Source: Corydoras sp. C115 (taxonomy: Eukaryota > Chordata > Actinopteri > Siluriformes > Callichthyidae). Taken from it: a stretch of DNA of 64,000 nt. Positions 13,039 through 22,599 of the stretch are shown here, piece after piece. The stretch is taken from positions 1,255,001-1,319,000 of the forward strand of contig JAFMOC010000087.1 in assembly GCA_019802505.1 (NCBI GenBank). The letters run 5' to 3'. The position numbers and the translations under genes are program-made. Within the stretch, counting starts at the first letter, position 1; each line of letters begins with the position of its first letter. The notes beneath the pieces are model-generated. The model saw nothing but the letters and a program-made list of their open reading frames with translations. It did not search any database and was not told the origin of the DNA.

Positions 13039-14360
13039 CATACATACATACATATAAATTACTGTTTTTATGAAAGAATGGGCTAAAACACCTCAATGAT
13101 AATGTGAAGGCCTAATCGTATATTAACAATAATTAATTACTGCAAGGGGATGTTCACACACTTTTGCCACCTTTATTTACCTTAATAAAAGGCCAAGGCT
13201 ATAATTCATTCATTCTTTATCTTCCACAGGGGAGAACGTCTCGGGCGCTGGGCAGATACACCCAGGACAGGGCGCCAATCCATTGCTGGGCACACACTCA
13301 CTCACACAGACACACTCTATATGGGGCAATTTGGAGAACTCAATTGACTTGATCCATGTTCTTGGACTGTGAGAGGAAACCGGAGAACCCGGAGGAAACC
13401 CACGCAGACACGGGGAGAACATGGAAACTCCACCCAGATGGGGATTCGAACCGAGAATCCCTAGTGCTGAGAGGCGAACGTGCTGACCACTAAGCCCAAG
13501 GCTATAATTCATTCATTCATTATCTCCCGCTTTATCCTCTATTAGGGTCGTGGTGGGGTTCCCCATGCCCATCCAGGGGAGAACGTCTCGGGCGCTGGGC
13601 AGATACACCCAGGACAGGGCGCCAATCCATCACTGGGCACACACTCACTCACACAGACACACTCTATATGGGGCAATTTGGAGAACTCAATTGACTTGAT
13701 CCATGTTTTTGCCACCTTGCCGCCCAAGGCTATAATTATTTGTCTTATTTGTTTTGTTTAGTTGTTATTTATTTTTAGGCTAAATTTCTTTTATATTAAA
13801 GTGAATGTTCTGGTTTCCTCTTATAGTGAGTGGCTATACAAAATGATCACGTGACCCTGACTGGGGCAAGCAGCTTAGTAAACGAATTAATTGATTCCTA
13901 TGGAATTAACAGCATACAAACACAACTGTTATATACTATAACCACAAATACAAAGTCATTTTAGTTCTGCATAAGAAACTTTTTTAAACTTTAGTAATTG
14001 TATGAAGTTTAATACAGGACTATATGATTTCCACGAACACTATTCTGTGCGCTCTGTGGACAGCGTCAGCTTTCTGTATTACAATAGGAAACACATTCTG
14101 GATTAAACGATGTAAAATCGGGTGTTTATTACGATTAAGTGGTAGAAATTCGACACACATGGCTGAAATGTAGTAAAGCGTTTCCTCTGGTTGGCTGTCA
14201 TTACCGCTGTTTGCACCGAGGCTACGTTATCACAGCAAACCGAGCAGGTAACAGCAGAAGTGAGTTAAATACAGTTTGGAATCGTTAATGATTTAATCGT
14301 AAACATACCCGAAATGCCGGAGGATATCAGATACTGCAGAGCTTCTTCATAAAGCTCCAT
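691..14360 (-). CDS. ABR/BCR-like RhoGEF/RhoGAP (DH-PH-C2-RhoGAP), 22 coding exons, complete
   Basis: Exons in coding order: 14360-14309, 11615-11509, 10656-10552, 10125-9916, 9840-9733, 9648-9597, 9510-9458, 9128-8991, 8685-8564, 8466-8319, 7523-7501, 7401-7328, 7239-7144, 6432-6358, 5985-5888, 5398-5306, 5124-4958, 4149-4010, 2797-2663, 2585-2480, 982-862, 783-691. All have AG/GT borders (several donors are weak), phases agree throughout, and the sum is 2316 nt (771 aa plus stop). The domain order matches ABR and the C-terminal half of BCR, which act on Rho/Rac GTPases as exchange factor and GAP. Human ABR is about 859 aa. Here the region before the DH domain is only about 50 residues, and the BCR oligomerisation and kinase region is absent. 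Sequence matches are clear but diverged, so this looks like an extra paralogue rather than the conserved abr or bcr orthologue. Start: first ATG of the most 5' coding exon, which joins in phase to exon 2. Small exons 11 and 7 are the least certain. Confidence 0.88.
1122..1190. repeat. (AT)n microsatellite
   Basis: About 34 uninterrupted AT units lie in the last intron region of the ABR/BCR-like gene. Confidence 0.97.
1586..1903 (+). mobile_element. V-SINE copy, 5' truncated
   Basis: The copy begins within the head just before box B and ends in (GGAT)n. It lacks about 50 bp including box A. Confidence 0.88.
1921..2091 (-). mobile_element. Old diverged V-SINE fragment
   Basis: The reverse core words (GGACTGTGGGAGGAAA-like, AGAACATGGAAACTCCA) are recognisable, but there are many substitutions. 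Confidence 0.65.
3150..3511 (+). mobile_element. MITE-M copy (non-autonomous DNA transposon)
   Basis: It shares its body (TTTCAGTGCAGCAGTGCTGC, AGTAAAGGGGACGTACACAG) with copies at 12575 and 47264 and ends in the inverted terminal word GTGTCCAAACTTTTGG. The left inverted end is lost, and about 40 bp inside are missing relative to the other copies. Confidence 0.75.
3641..3842 (-). mobile_element. SINE-B copy (tRNA-derived)
   Basis: Reverse orientation. The tail word ATCCAAAGCGACTTACAA-like comes first, then the core, then box B (GATTTGAACCC reversed) and the box A region. It lies in an intron of the ABR/BCR-like gene. Confidence 0.85.
6007..6038. repeat. (CA)n microsatellite
   Basis: The CA run is nearly pure and sits just upstream of the C2-domain exon at 5985 on the coding (minus) strand. 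Confidence 0.9.
6516..6870 (-). mobile_element. V-SINE copy
   Basis: Full length, reversed: ATTC-rich tail, core, box B and box A, ending in CCGCCCC. TTAAAATT direct repeats flank it. Confidence 0.93.
6919..7070 (+). mobile_element. (GT)n plus 3' V-SINE fragment
   Basis: A (GT)n run (6919-6950) has expanded from the GTGTGTGAGTGAG part of a V-SINE. Only the 3' half remains (CCCAGCGATAGATTG to the GAATGAATGA tail). Confidence 0.8.
7328..9128 (-). other. End of DH and PH domain exons of the ABR/BCR-like gene
   Basis: Exons 8-12 encode about residues 230-397. Exon 8 carries the DLLKHTP motif shared with ABR. Exon 9 starts the PH domain with LVRDGF and LRHLFLYTDLLLC. Exon 12 ends it with the C-terminal PH helix around ELDEWREAI (ABR: RSEWREAI). 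The part between exons 10 and 12 is shorter than in ABR and the 23-nt exon 11 is tiny; its borders were chosen because they alone keep the frame. A (CA)n tract abuts the acceptor of exon 10. Confidence 0.78.
7950..8036 (-). mobile_element. MITE-M fragment
   Basis: Reverse of the MITE body (CAATAGTACCACCACAGAGC, CAGCAGCACTGCTGCACT). Both ends are missing. Confidence 0.6.
9458..10656 (-). other. DH (RhoGEF) domain exons of the ABR/BCR-like gene
   Basis: Exons 3-7 encode roughly residues 54-229. Visible family landmarks are the helix with CEETYLNELE, the SQPVLS stretch and the LGVYRGFIDNY segment, each aligning with ABR (SEEIYINQLE, SQPVLT, LGVYKAFVDNY). The donor after GDLFHKL was placed at GTAGGT, because this gives the same length as ABR between KL and LGVY. 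Exon 7 ends in TTLVLH, as in ABR. The fold is intact with no stop or frame break, so exchange activity is plausible but inferred. Confidence 0.85.
12163..12468 (-). mobile_element. V-SINE copy with 16-bp target duplication
   Basis: Truncated just after box B. The 16-bp TSD GCTTAGCTAAGTATTA lies at 12147-12162 and 12469-12484, so the 5' truncation occurred at insertion. Confidence 0.95.
12575..12964 (+). mobile_element. MITE-M copy
   Basis: It carries the central segment missing from the 3150 copy (GGGTGGTGGATTGTTTATTG). It breaks off in GGTGTGTCCA where a long (TA)n begins, so the right end was overwritten by microsatellite growth. Confidence 0.78.
12964..13052. repeat. (TA)n(CATA)n microsatellite
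   Basis: About 35 TA units are followed by CATA units. Apparent Ile-Tyr reading frames here are artefacts. Confidence 0.97.
13207..13495 (-). mobile_element. V-SINE copy, first of a tandem pair
   Basis: Reversed copy bounded by CCAAGGCTATAATT at 13193-13206 and 13496-13509. Part of the tail side is deleted. Confidence 0.92.
13510..13723 (-). mobile_element. V-SINE copy, second of a tandem pair
   Basis: Bounded by the same 14-bp word at 13496-13509 and 13724-13737. The middle (from the core to near the head) is deleted. Confidence 0.9.
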
Positions 14361-14382
14361 CTGCAGGCGCTTACAGAAGTGA

Positions 14383-14421
<39 letters not shown>

Positions 14422-14560
14422 TCACACTAAACTAGACATAGGGGTTTGGAACTTTAAGTGAGCACCGAGATTAAGTTCTTTCTTCCTGTTTCTCTAATCA
14501 AGAACAGACAGACCGAGAGAGAGAGTCACTCAGAACTTCCCATAATTGCAAAATCCATTC
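14361..14560 (-). promoter_or_regulatory. Probable 5' UTR and proximal promoter of the ABR/BCR-like gene
   Basis: This stretch upstream of the first ATG contains a (GT)n run at 14388-14418 that would lie in the 5' UTR or core promoter. A more GC-rich patch with GCGCGC follows near 14574. No TATA box was recognised. The placement is inferred only from the position of the first coding exon. Confidence 0.35.
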
Positions 14561-14662
14561 CCTAAATCTGAAAAGCGCGCCTCCAACCATGAAACCAAGG
14601 TTTCCAGCCTTGCACGATGAACAGCATCACAATGAAATTTGTCAAAACTGACTTCTCCTCAG

Positions 14663-15012
14663 GGTGGCAGGGTGGCTTAGTGGTCAGCATGTTCTCCTCT
14701 CAGCGCTAGGGATTCCCGGTTCGAATCCCAATCTGGGTGGAGTTTCCATGTTCTCCCCGTGTCCGCGTGGGTTTCCTCCGGGTTCTCCGGTTTCCTCCCA
14801 CAGTCCAAAAACATGGATCAAGTCAATTGAATTCTCCAAATTGCCCCATGTAGAGTGTGTCTGTGTGAGTAAGTGTGTGCCCTGCGATAGATTGGCGCCC
14901 TGTCCTGGGTGTATCTGCCCAGCGCACGAAACGTTTTCCCCTTGATGGGCATGGGGAACCCCCCCACGACCCTAATAGAGGATAAAGCGGAAGATAATGA
15001 ATGAATGAATGA
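14663..15012 (+). mobile_element. V-SINE copy 1 of a tandem trio
   Basis: Full length, preceded by TGACTTCTCCTCAG and followed by TGACTTCTAATCAG. Copy 2 begins directly after. Confidence 0.93.
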
Positions 15013-15023
15013 CTTCTAATCAG

Positions 15024-15372
15024 GGTGGCAGGGTGGCTTAGTGGTCAGCACGTTCTCCTCTCAGCACTAGGGATTCCCGGTTCGAATCCCACTCTGGGTG
15101 GAGTTTCCATGTTCTCCCCGTGTCCGCGTGGGTTTCCTCCGGGTTCTCCGGTTTCCTCCCACAGTCCAAAAACATGGATCAAGTCAATTGAGTTCTGCAA
15201 ATTGCCCCATATAGAGTGTGTCTGTGTGAGTGAGTGTGTGCCCTGCGATAGATTGGCGCCCTGTCCTGGGTGTATCTGCCCAGCGTCCGAAACTTTCTCC
15301 CCTGGATGGGCATGGGGAACCCCACCGCGACCCTAATAGAGGATAAAGCGGAAGATAATGAATGAATGAATG
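15024..15372 (+). mobile_element. V-SINE copy 2 of a tandem trio
   Basis: Nearly identical to copy 1, offset by about 360 bp, and again followed by TGACTTCTAATCAG. Confidence 0.93.
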
Positions 15373-15383
15373 ACTTCTAATCA

Positions 15384-15722
15384 GGGTGGTAGGGTGGCTT
15401 AGTGGTTAGCATGTTCTCCTCACGGCACTAGGGATTCTCGGTTCGAATCCCACTCTGGGTGGAGTTTCCATGTTCTCCCCATGTCTGCGTGGGTTTCCTC
15501 CGGGTTCTCCGGTTTCCTCCCACAATCCAAAAACATGGATCAAGTTAATTGAATTCTCCAAAATTGCCCCATATAGAGTGAGTGAGTGAGTGAGTGAATG
15601 TGTGGTTGATTGGCGCCCTGTCCTGGGTGTAACTGCATCCGAAACGTTCTCCCCTGGATGGGCATGGGGAACCCTCCCGCGACCCAAATATAGGATAAAG
15701 CGCAAGATAATGGATGGATGGA
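15384..15722 (+). mobile_element. V-SINE copy 3 of a tandem trio
   Basis: Slightly more diverged, with a (GTGA)n expansion in the body and a (GGAT)n tail. It is followed by TGACTTCTAATCA. Confidence 0.92.
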
Positions 15723-16137
15723 TGACTTCTAATCACAGAGTGGAGAAGTAGAAGTTCAGACAGGGTCAGTTGGCCACCCATGACACAGCACAATCTTTAT
15801 AAACCCAAACATTTAAATGACTTCATGGCTATAGCAGAAGAGTATGATCTACATTTAGAGATATCACGTTGTCTAAAAATAGCTATGATCTCGATGTTTC
15901 CTTCACTGAAAGCACCAAAACTAGTTTCCGCTTTCAGTATTAATTAGCAACACAAAACTACAGATTACCAATCATTGTTTATCATTTAAAATGATACATT
16001 TCAAGAGGTCATACAATTCAATTATGGTCTTTAAAGCATCCCTGTTTTATAATGGCATTATAGTTGTGTATATGACATCATTAAATAATTACTTCTGAAA
16101 CATCACTGTACTATAGTTCACTTTTGGTAAAGATTGG
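15723..16137. other. Intergenic spacer, nothing recognised
   Basis: AT-rich with no coding signal or repeat that I recognise. Confidence 0.5.
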
Positions 16138-16330
16138 GTGTGGTTGCTCAGTGGTTAGGGTGTGGGACTATTCATTTTGAGTTTGGGGCTTTGAATACAG
16201 AGAATTCTAAATTTATCAATGTATGTATTTGAGCAAACCCCTTAACCCTTATTTCTCCAGGGGGGCTGTACCATGGCTGACCCTGTGTTCCAAAACTCAA
16301 AGTTGGGATGCATCTGTCAAATGATCTTTT
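16138..16330 (+). mobile_element. Old SINE-B copy
   Basis: The head GGTTGCTCAGTGGTTAGGG and CCCTTAACCCTTATT are recognisable. The rest is diverged. Confidence 0.55.
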
Positions 16331-16837
16331 ATCCATCCATTACCTTTTAATTACTTCTATAATAGGGTCATGTTCCACATTTACATAAACCATCTTGCAA
16401 CTGGAATCAGTTCTTGTAAGTGCCGTCAATCCATCTGGCAGGTGGGCTGGATGAAAATAATGGATGGGGGCCTGATCAGGGCCAGAAAGATTTTGCTATC
16501 GGGATGTCAGCACTCATGACAGGTTATTATGGTGTCGACTCTGGCTCCACTAGTCCCTCTCTAATTAAATTTAAAAAGTTTATATCACTCTTTCAAAAAA
16601 GCCCTGTAGGAGGAAAATATCTTTCTATTTTATAGTAAAGAGTTGTCACCTTGTCCAATGTGTACACCCTCAATGTTTTCAGACGCATCACAAACCTCTG
16701 AACGCAGCTCCACAATGACCCGTGTAACCCTGACATCTAGTGGTACATAGTGATGGACCTTTAAGCATCATCTGTAAACATTTGTATTCCATCTATGAAT
16801 AAACAATCCACACACTTTACCATTACAATTACCATTA

Positions 16838-17167
16838 TCTTCCGCTTTGTCCTATATATATATTAGGGTCGCGGTGGGGTGCCCCAGGGGAGAACGTATC
16901 GGGCGCTGGGCAGATACACCCAGGACAGGGCGCCAATCTATCGCTGGGCACACACTCACTCACACATACACACTCTATATGGGGCAATTTGGAGAACTCA
17001 ATTGACTTGATCCATGTTTTTGGACTGTGGGAGGAAACCGGAGAACCCGGAAGGAAACCCAGGTGGACACGGGGAGAACATGGAAACTCCACCCAGATGG
17101 GGATTCGAACCGGGAATCCCTAGTGCTGAGAGGCGAACGTGTTAACCACTAAGCCACCGTGCCGCCC
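16838..17167 (-). mobile_element. V-SINE copy
   Basis: Full length, reversed, with a direct repeat CCACACACTTTAC on both sides (about 16809 and 17167). Confidence 0.92.
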
Positions 17168-17424
17168 CACACACTTTACATTATTATAATTTTTTTTTAG
17201 TTAGTGCTAGTCTACATATTACATGTTGGTGATGTAAACACATTTTAACTACAAGCAGGACAAACTGAGCAGTTATAATTACTAATGTGTAATATCAACT
17301 AGTTGCTTGCAAGTACTATTCTGTTTTGTGAACATGATGGAATATGAAGAGCTTAAGTGCAGAGCGTCTTACAAAGTATAGCATCAAATTTAGCATACAG
17401 TTTCCTTATAGTACCTTTTCTGTC

Positions 17425-17935
17425 TTTTTCAGGCCTGCAGCAGTTTGTAAACATGCCAGTGAGGGAAATAGAGGAACTTAATTGCCTGTGAATTAGCTTG
17501 TTTGACATATATATGTGTTTTTCTGTCTATGGACTGTTTCAAGATTATGCAGAAAGTCTGTTTGATATTTGGCTGTGAGACAGGAAAACCCAATTTTTGC
17601 TGCATTTTACCCGAAGGCCTGAAGATGGCACTGCTACAGCTCTTATCTTGAACATTCAAGGGTTAGAGAGGAAAACATGATACTAAGGTGGGGGCAACTA
17701 CCTTAGGGGGTAGTTTCTGCTTTCTTCAGTCCCGCCACAGTCTGTAAACATGCTATTGGGGGAAATTGAAGTATTAAATTGCATGTAGGTGTAAATTAAC
17801 TAGTTTGACATGTAAAAACATATATCTGGACTGTTTAAGGGCATGCAGAACACCCCGCTGATATTTGTCAGTTCAGTCAGGTACACCAAATTCTTTCTGC
17901 GTTTTACCCGAAGGCCTGAAGTTGACACTGCCTCT
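17425..17935. repeat. Diverged tandem duplication, unit about 297 bp
   Basis: 17425-17640 and 17722-17935 share the same word order: AGTCTGTAAACATGC-like, TAGTTTGACAT, GGACTGTTT, GCAGAA, then TTTTACCCGAAGGCCTGAAG. No frame is open through both. Origin not recognised. Confidence 0.65.
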
Positions 17936-19374
17936 CCCAAAGTACAACGGATGTACAATATCTTATACCTCTAATCATTTCACAAAGCTTTATATTAGTA
18001 CAAGTCTAAGAACTTTAATTATTCCAACAATTAGTCATATTAATTATATAAATCATTAATTTTCTGCACTTTTCCTGTAGGACCACTGTATATGAAGCCT
18101 TTCAGTAAACCATTGCAAAGATTTTTATGTAAATGCTGTAGGCATCCTACGGTAACCTCCTACTGACGTTCACTTAGTACCTAACATAAAAAATACACAC
18201 AAAAAAAACCCACTTACTGTGCACAATGTTTTGTGTAGAAACAAGGATTTCTTTTGGTCAAACTTTAAGTTCCCAAAAATACTTCATGCTTATCAGAAAA
18301 ATCATCTTGAACTTTTGGCCATTTAGATACAGAGATTAAGACTACGGAATGTATCTGCGTCAATACAAAACTCTTAACTGGTGAGCCATGACATCCTGGG
18401 TTAGTCAGGTTTAAGAGAAAATGCACAGGCCATGACACAGGTGTTAGTCCTTAAACAGAAATCACATTTCCTGTGGTAAAGTGCATTTCTCTCTTCTTAT
18501 AATAAATAAATTGTTTCCACAGCTGTGCTGTAAAACACGCCGCCACATACTTTTATCATAATGTGTTAGGGTGTAATTAATAAAGCATTTACACAATATT
18601 ATCTTCACCTTCTTTACTAAATGCAATAAAAAAAAAAATAAGAAGAAAATTTGATATGCACGATTGGTTAAAGTGGACTGAAAATTGTATTTGGATATTG
18701 CAATTTTCCCCTGGGGATTAATAAAGCATTCTGATAAGTGCAATATTTGAAAAACTACAGATTCTTGGGTCTAAATTATTGTTTATAAATAAAATATTAG
18801 ACATGTTGAAATCAAATGGTACACTTGAAATATTTTTTTTGCTTTAGGTTGTAATGAACAAAAACACAAAACACAAATTTTTTTTTTTTGCAAGAAGCTG
18901 TGCATGTAAATTAATGTAACAAATAGAATAATAACATACCTTTATATAAAAGGTTGAAGTTGATTACATTAATACAGCTTCTATACAATAATAGTTTATG
19001 TGACACACTTGAACTCTTCACACAGAACACTACTGACATGTGGAACTCAAATGAGGCATTAATGTGCTAACATTAAACATCTGTACAACCATCAGTAACT
19101 GCAAGTATGCTATTGTAAATTGTATTTAAACAAAAAGTTAGTTTAATAATAATGTTACATATTAAGCATTACAAAAAAAAATTTATCCAGGCACCTCTGA
19201 ACTGGAGGTGACCGGGGGTATCCCCTTTCACCCATCGTTATTTGCTGTTGCAGGGAGAACATCATCTTTCTGACCCGACAAGCACAGAAGGACTGAAACC
19301 ACTGACTAAAAAGTCATTGTGACTTGATACACAAAGCAACACGAGGTCACCTGATAGATAGTGAGGTAGAGAGC
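17936..19374. other. Intergenic AT-rich spacer
   Basis: Only short chance frames and A/T runs. No repeat head or exon-like block seen. Confidence 0.5.
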
Positions 19375-19590
19375 TGGATGAGGATCCACCCACACAATAT
19401 ATAGGGGCAATTAAGAGCAGCCAATTTACCTTGAATCCATGTTTTTGGACTGTGGGAAGAAAACGAAGAACCCAGAAATAACCCACACAGGCACAGGGAG
19501 AACATGGACTCACCCAGATTGGGATTTGAACCTGAATCCCCAGTGTTGAGTGGTGAACGTGCTAAACACTTAAGCCACTGTGCCGCCCCA
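19375..19590 (-). mobile_element. Old diverged V-SINE copy
   Basis: Core words (CATGTTTTTGGACTGTGGGA, CCACTGTGCCGCCCC) remain. The tail half is degraded. Confidence 0.7.
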
Positions 19591-19602
19591 TTTTATTATT
19601 CA

Positions 19603-19940
19603 TTCATTCATCCACTATCTTCCGCTTTATCCTCTATTAGGGTCGCGGGGGGTTCCCCATGCCCATCCAGGGGAGAACGTCTCAGAACACCCAGGACAGG
19701 GCGCCAATCCATCGCTGGGCACACACTCACTCACTCAAGCACACTCCATATGGGGCAATTTTGGAGAGCTCAATTAATTTGATCCTTGTTTTTGGACTGT
19801 GGGAGGAAACCGGAGAACCCGGAGGAAACCCACGCGGCCACGGAGAGAACATGGAAACTCCACCCAGATGGGGATTCGAACCGGAAATCCCTAGCACTGA
19901 GAGGCGAACATGCTAAACCACTAAGCCACCGTGCCGCCCC
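19603..19940 (-). mobile_element. V-SINE copy
   Basis: Full length, reversed. The TSD TTTTATTATTCA lies at 19591-19602 and 19942-19953. It inserted directly beside the older copy. Confidence 0.93.
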
Positions 19941-20015
19941 CTTTTATTATTCAAATCACAATTATCTCTTAAAAAAACAGTTTAAAAAAGAAACCATTTA
20001 CTTACTTTAGAGTTA

Positions 20016-20310
20016 TAGCGGTGCAGTTGTTAGCGCCATCACCGCACAGCACGGAGGTCCTGGGTTCGATTCCTGGTTGGGTGTAGATTTTGCAGGTCCT
20101 CCCCTGTGTCGAAGTGGTTTATCCCTGGGTACTCTGGCTTTGTCCAACATTTTAAAGACGTGCTGATAAGTAAACTGGAGATACTAATTGCCCCTGATTG
20201 ATTACGGTTAAGAAATGATTTGGTGACCTACTTATCATTAAACTAAATGAATCAGAATCATTGTAACCTGGATACAAAAAAGTTATCCAAGGGTCAGACA
20301 TGACTGAAGG
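20016..20310 (+). mobile_element. Old SINE related to V-SINEs
   Basis: tRNA-like head (GTTAGCGCCATCACC, then GGGTTCGATTCC) followed by a diverged core. A relative lies at 23200. Confidence 0.55.
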
Positions 20311-20470
20311 GATAGCACACACACATTCAAACACATTGTAATTATACACAATGTTATGCAAAAATACAATAGCATAACATGACCTTTTTCACACAAATAC
20401 ATATTTATTTTAGTATTAATAAACACCCCTCCCCCATGTTAAATTCATTAAAAAAAGTTTAGGGCAAAAG

Positions 20471-20815
20471 GCAGCACGGTGGCTTAGTGGTTAGCATGTT
20501 CTCCTCTCAGCACTAGGGATTCCCGGTTCGAATCCCCATCTGGGTGGAGTTTCCATGTTCTCCCCGTGTCCGTGTGGATTTCCTCTGGGTTCTCCGGTTT
20601 CCTCCCACAGTCCAAAAACATGGATCAAGTCAATTGAGTTCTCCAAATTGCCCCATGTAGAGTGTGTGTGTGTGTGTGAGTGAGTGTGTGCCCAGTAATA
20701 GATTGGCGTCCTGTCCTGGGTGTATCTGCCCAGCGCCTGAGACGTTCTCCCTTGGATGGGCATGGGGAACCCCACCGCAACCCTAATAGAGGATAAAAGT
20801 GGAAGATAATGAATA
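20471..20815 (+). mobile_element. V-SINE copy, left arm of an inverted pair
   Basis: Full length forward copy running into a reversed copy at 20816. Confidence 0.92.
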
Positions 20816-21065
20816 AAGTTTCGGGCACTGGCAGATACACCAAGGACAGGGCACCAATCTGTCCCTGGGCACACACTCACTCACACACTCTACATGGGGC
20901 AATTTGGAGCATTTAATTTACCTTGATGCATGTTTTTAGACTGTGGGAGGCAACCCACGCGGACACGGGGAGAACATGGAAACTCCATCTAGATTGGGAT
21001 CTGAACCGGGAATCCCCAGCACTGAGAGGCGAACGTGCTAACCACTAAGCCACCGTGCAGCCCGT
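20816..21065 (-). mobile_element. V-SINE copy, right arm of an inverted pair
   Basis: Reversed copy lacking its tail side, ending in CCACCGTGCAGCCC. More diverged than its partner. Confidence 0.88.
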
Positions 21066-22599
21066 ATTTACACATTCGGTTAAAAAAATGTAAACTATTT
21101 TTTAACTTCAGTGATAAAGAATACAGTAAACGTTAATATTTCAAAATGTTTTTCAACAAAATAGAGACTACGGGGAGGAGACGGTTTGCACAATACTGTT
21201 TTTAAAAGCACGTATCAAAATCACAACTCTACATTTCCTCTGAAACCGTGTGCGCTTACATGACATTATAAAAACTGGCTGCTATAAGGAAGTGTGCAGT
21301 ACAGGAAAAAGAGACAGGAACAGGCAACAACCGCCACTGAAATAAATTCATGAGTCTGTCTCTGCTTATCTTTAGTCGTGAACCATGAACTAAACTGAAG
21401 ATCCATGTAAAACGCAAAACAGATTTCAAGCTCCTGTCAGCAAACCGAAGTTGGAAAGTCCCTGTACAGCACATCCCATAAGAACAGACCCTCCTAGTAA
21501 ATGAAAACAAAGTAAAATGGGTCAGAAGTCTTGTATCACTCTGTCATTTGGTGATTTACTTTCATCTCGTTCTAAAATTTAAACTTAAAGGAAAGAAATC
21601 TGTTAAAATGTGACAAAATAAAAACAATGCATTAAAAACATCACTGCTCAGCTGAGATTTTACGTCTCGAACATGTCTGAGTGTGGACTTGGAGCTGCTG
21701 ATAACAAAAATGACCATGACATTTTTACCATCACATTCCTTAAAAAAAAGAAAGAAAGTGCAACACAAATGTCAAGCTACCAATCACATCAATACATTTA
21801 GACTGACTGGCCACACACTGATTTATTCATAAACTGTAAAGAACACATTATTGTGAAACAATCATCAAACAGGGTAATAAGAACTCTGAAACAGGAGATT
21901 ATAATGCATCAATGACTGGACCACTGTAGATTATATTACTTAGTAGATAGCACTTTGTAAAATCTGACAGGAAATCATTTTTTTCATCGTTTTAAAAATG
22001 TTTTGGTTGTTGAACTGCATTGTTTGCAATCTCTGTCATAGCCCTATACCATGGTTGACCAATCAGAATCATGAATGCTGAATAATAGAATAAAATATTA
22101 TGTACTGATCTGATAATACAAATACATTTTGGTGGAGTCACAGATTACAAAATCAAATTATTAAAATGCTGGATTCCATCCAAATGATGTCATTCAGGTT
22201 TTATGAAGGTCAATTGTGTTTTCCAAAGGAATTTACACGAAAACGTGAGCTGATCTGGGTTATGCACTGACGTGCGTAGACATGCCCAAGCCCATGGGAC
22301 AATACAGCCAGGACTCTATGTACAGGTCATAAAGAGAGACACTAACGTGACAAAGAAACAGCTAAATAAAAATTATTGTTTTAGCGCTGAGATACTTTTT
22401 TTTTGTCTTATTCAAACACAGACAAACAAAAAAAGTTTTACCGCTTACAGATAAATGACATTTCATTAGTAGATCAAGGAATTGAAAATAGCAGTGTTGG
22501 TTGGTAGGTTGCAATTAACGATATTTCGAAACGTGTGTATGAATGTGTCGCAAAACAGCAGAGTGGTCGACTATAAAAACGACAGACAGAGCACCACGG
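21066..22599. other. Spacer downstream of the PLAC8-like gene
   Basis: No supported gene. One minus frame of 84 codons (21256-21510) has no family words and no splice context I trust. Confidence 0.45.

Noticed and set aside
14664..15336. ORFs of 93-103 codons with repeated SPCPRGFPPGSPVSSHSP words
   Set aside because: Translations of V-SINE copies; the same words recur in dozens of places on both strands.
21256..21510. 84-codon minus-strand ORF
   Set aside because: No family resemblance and no supporting splice or promoter context.
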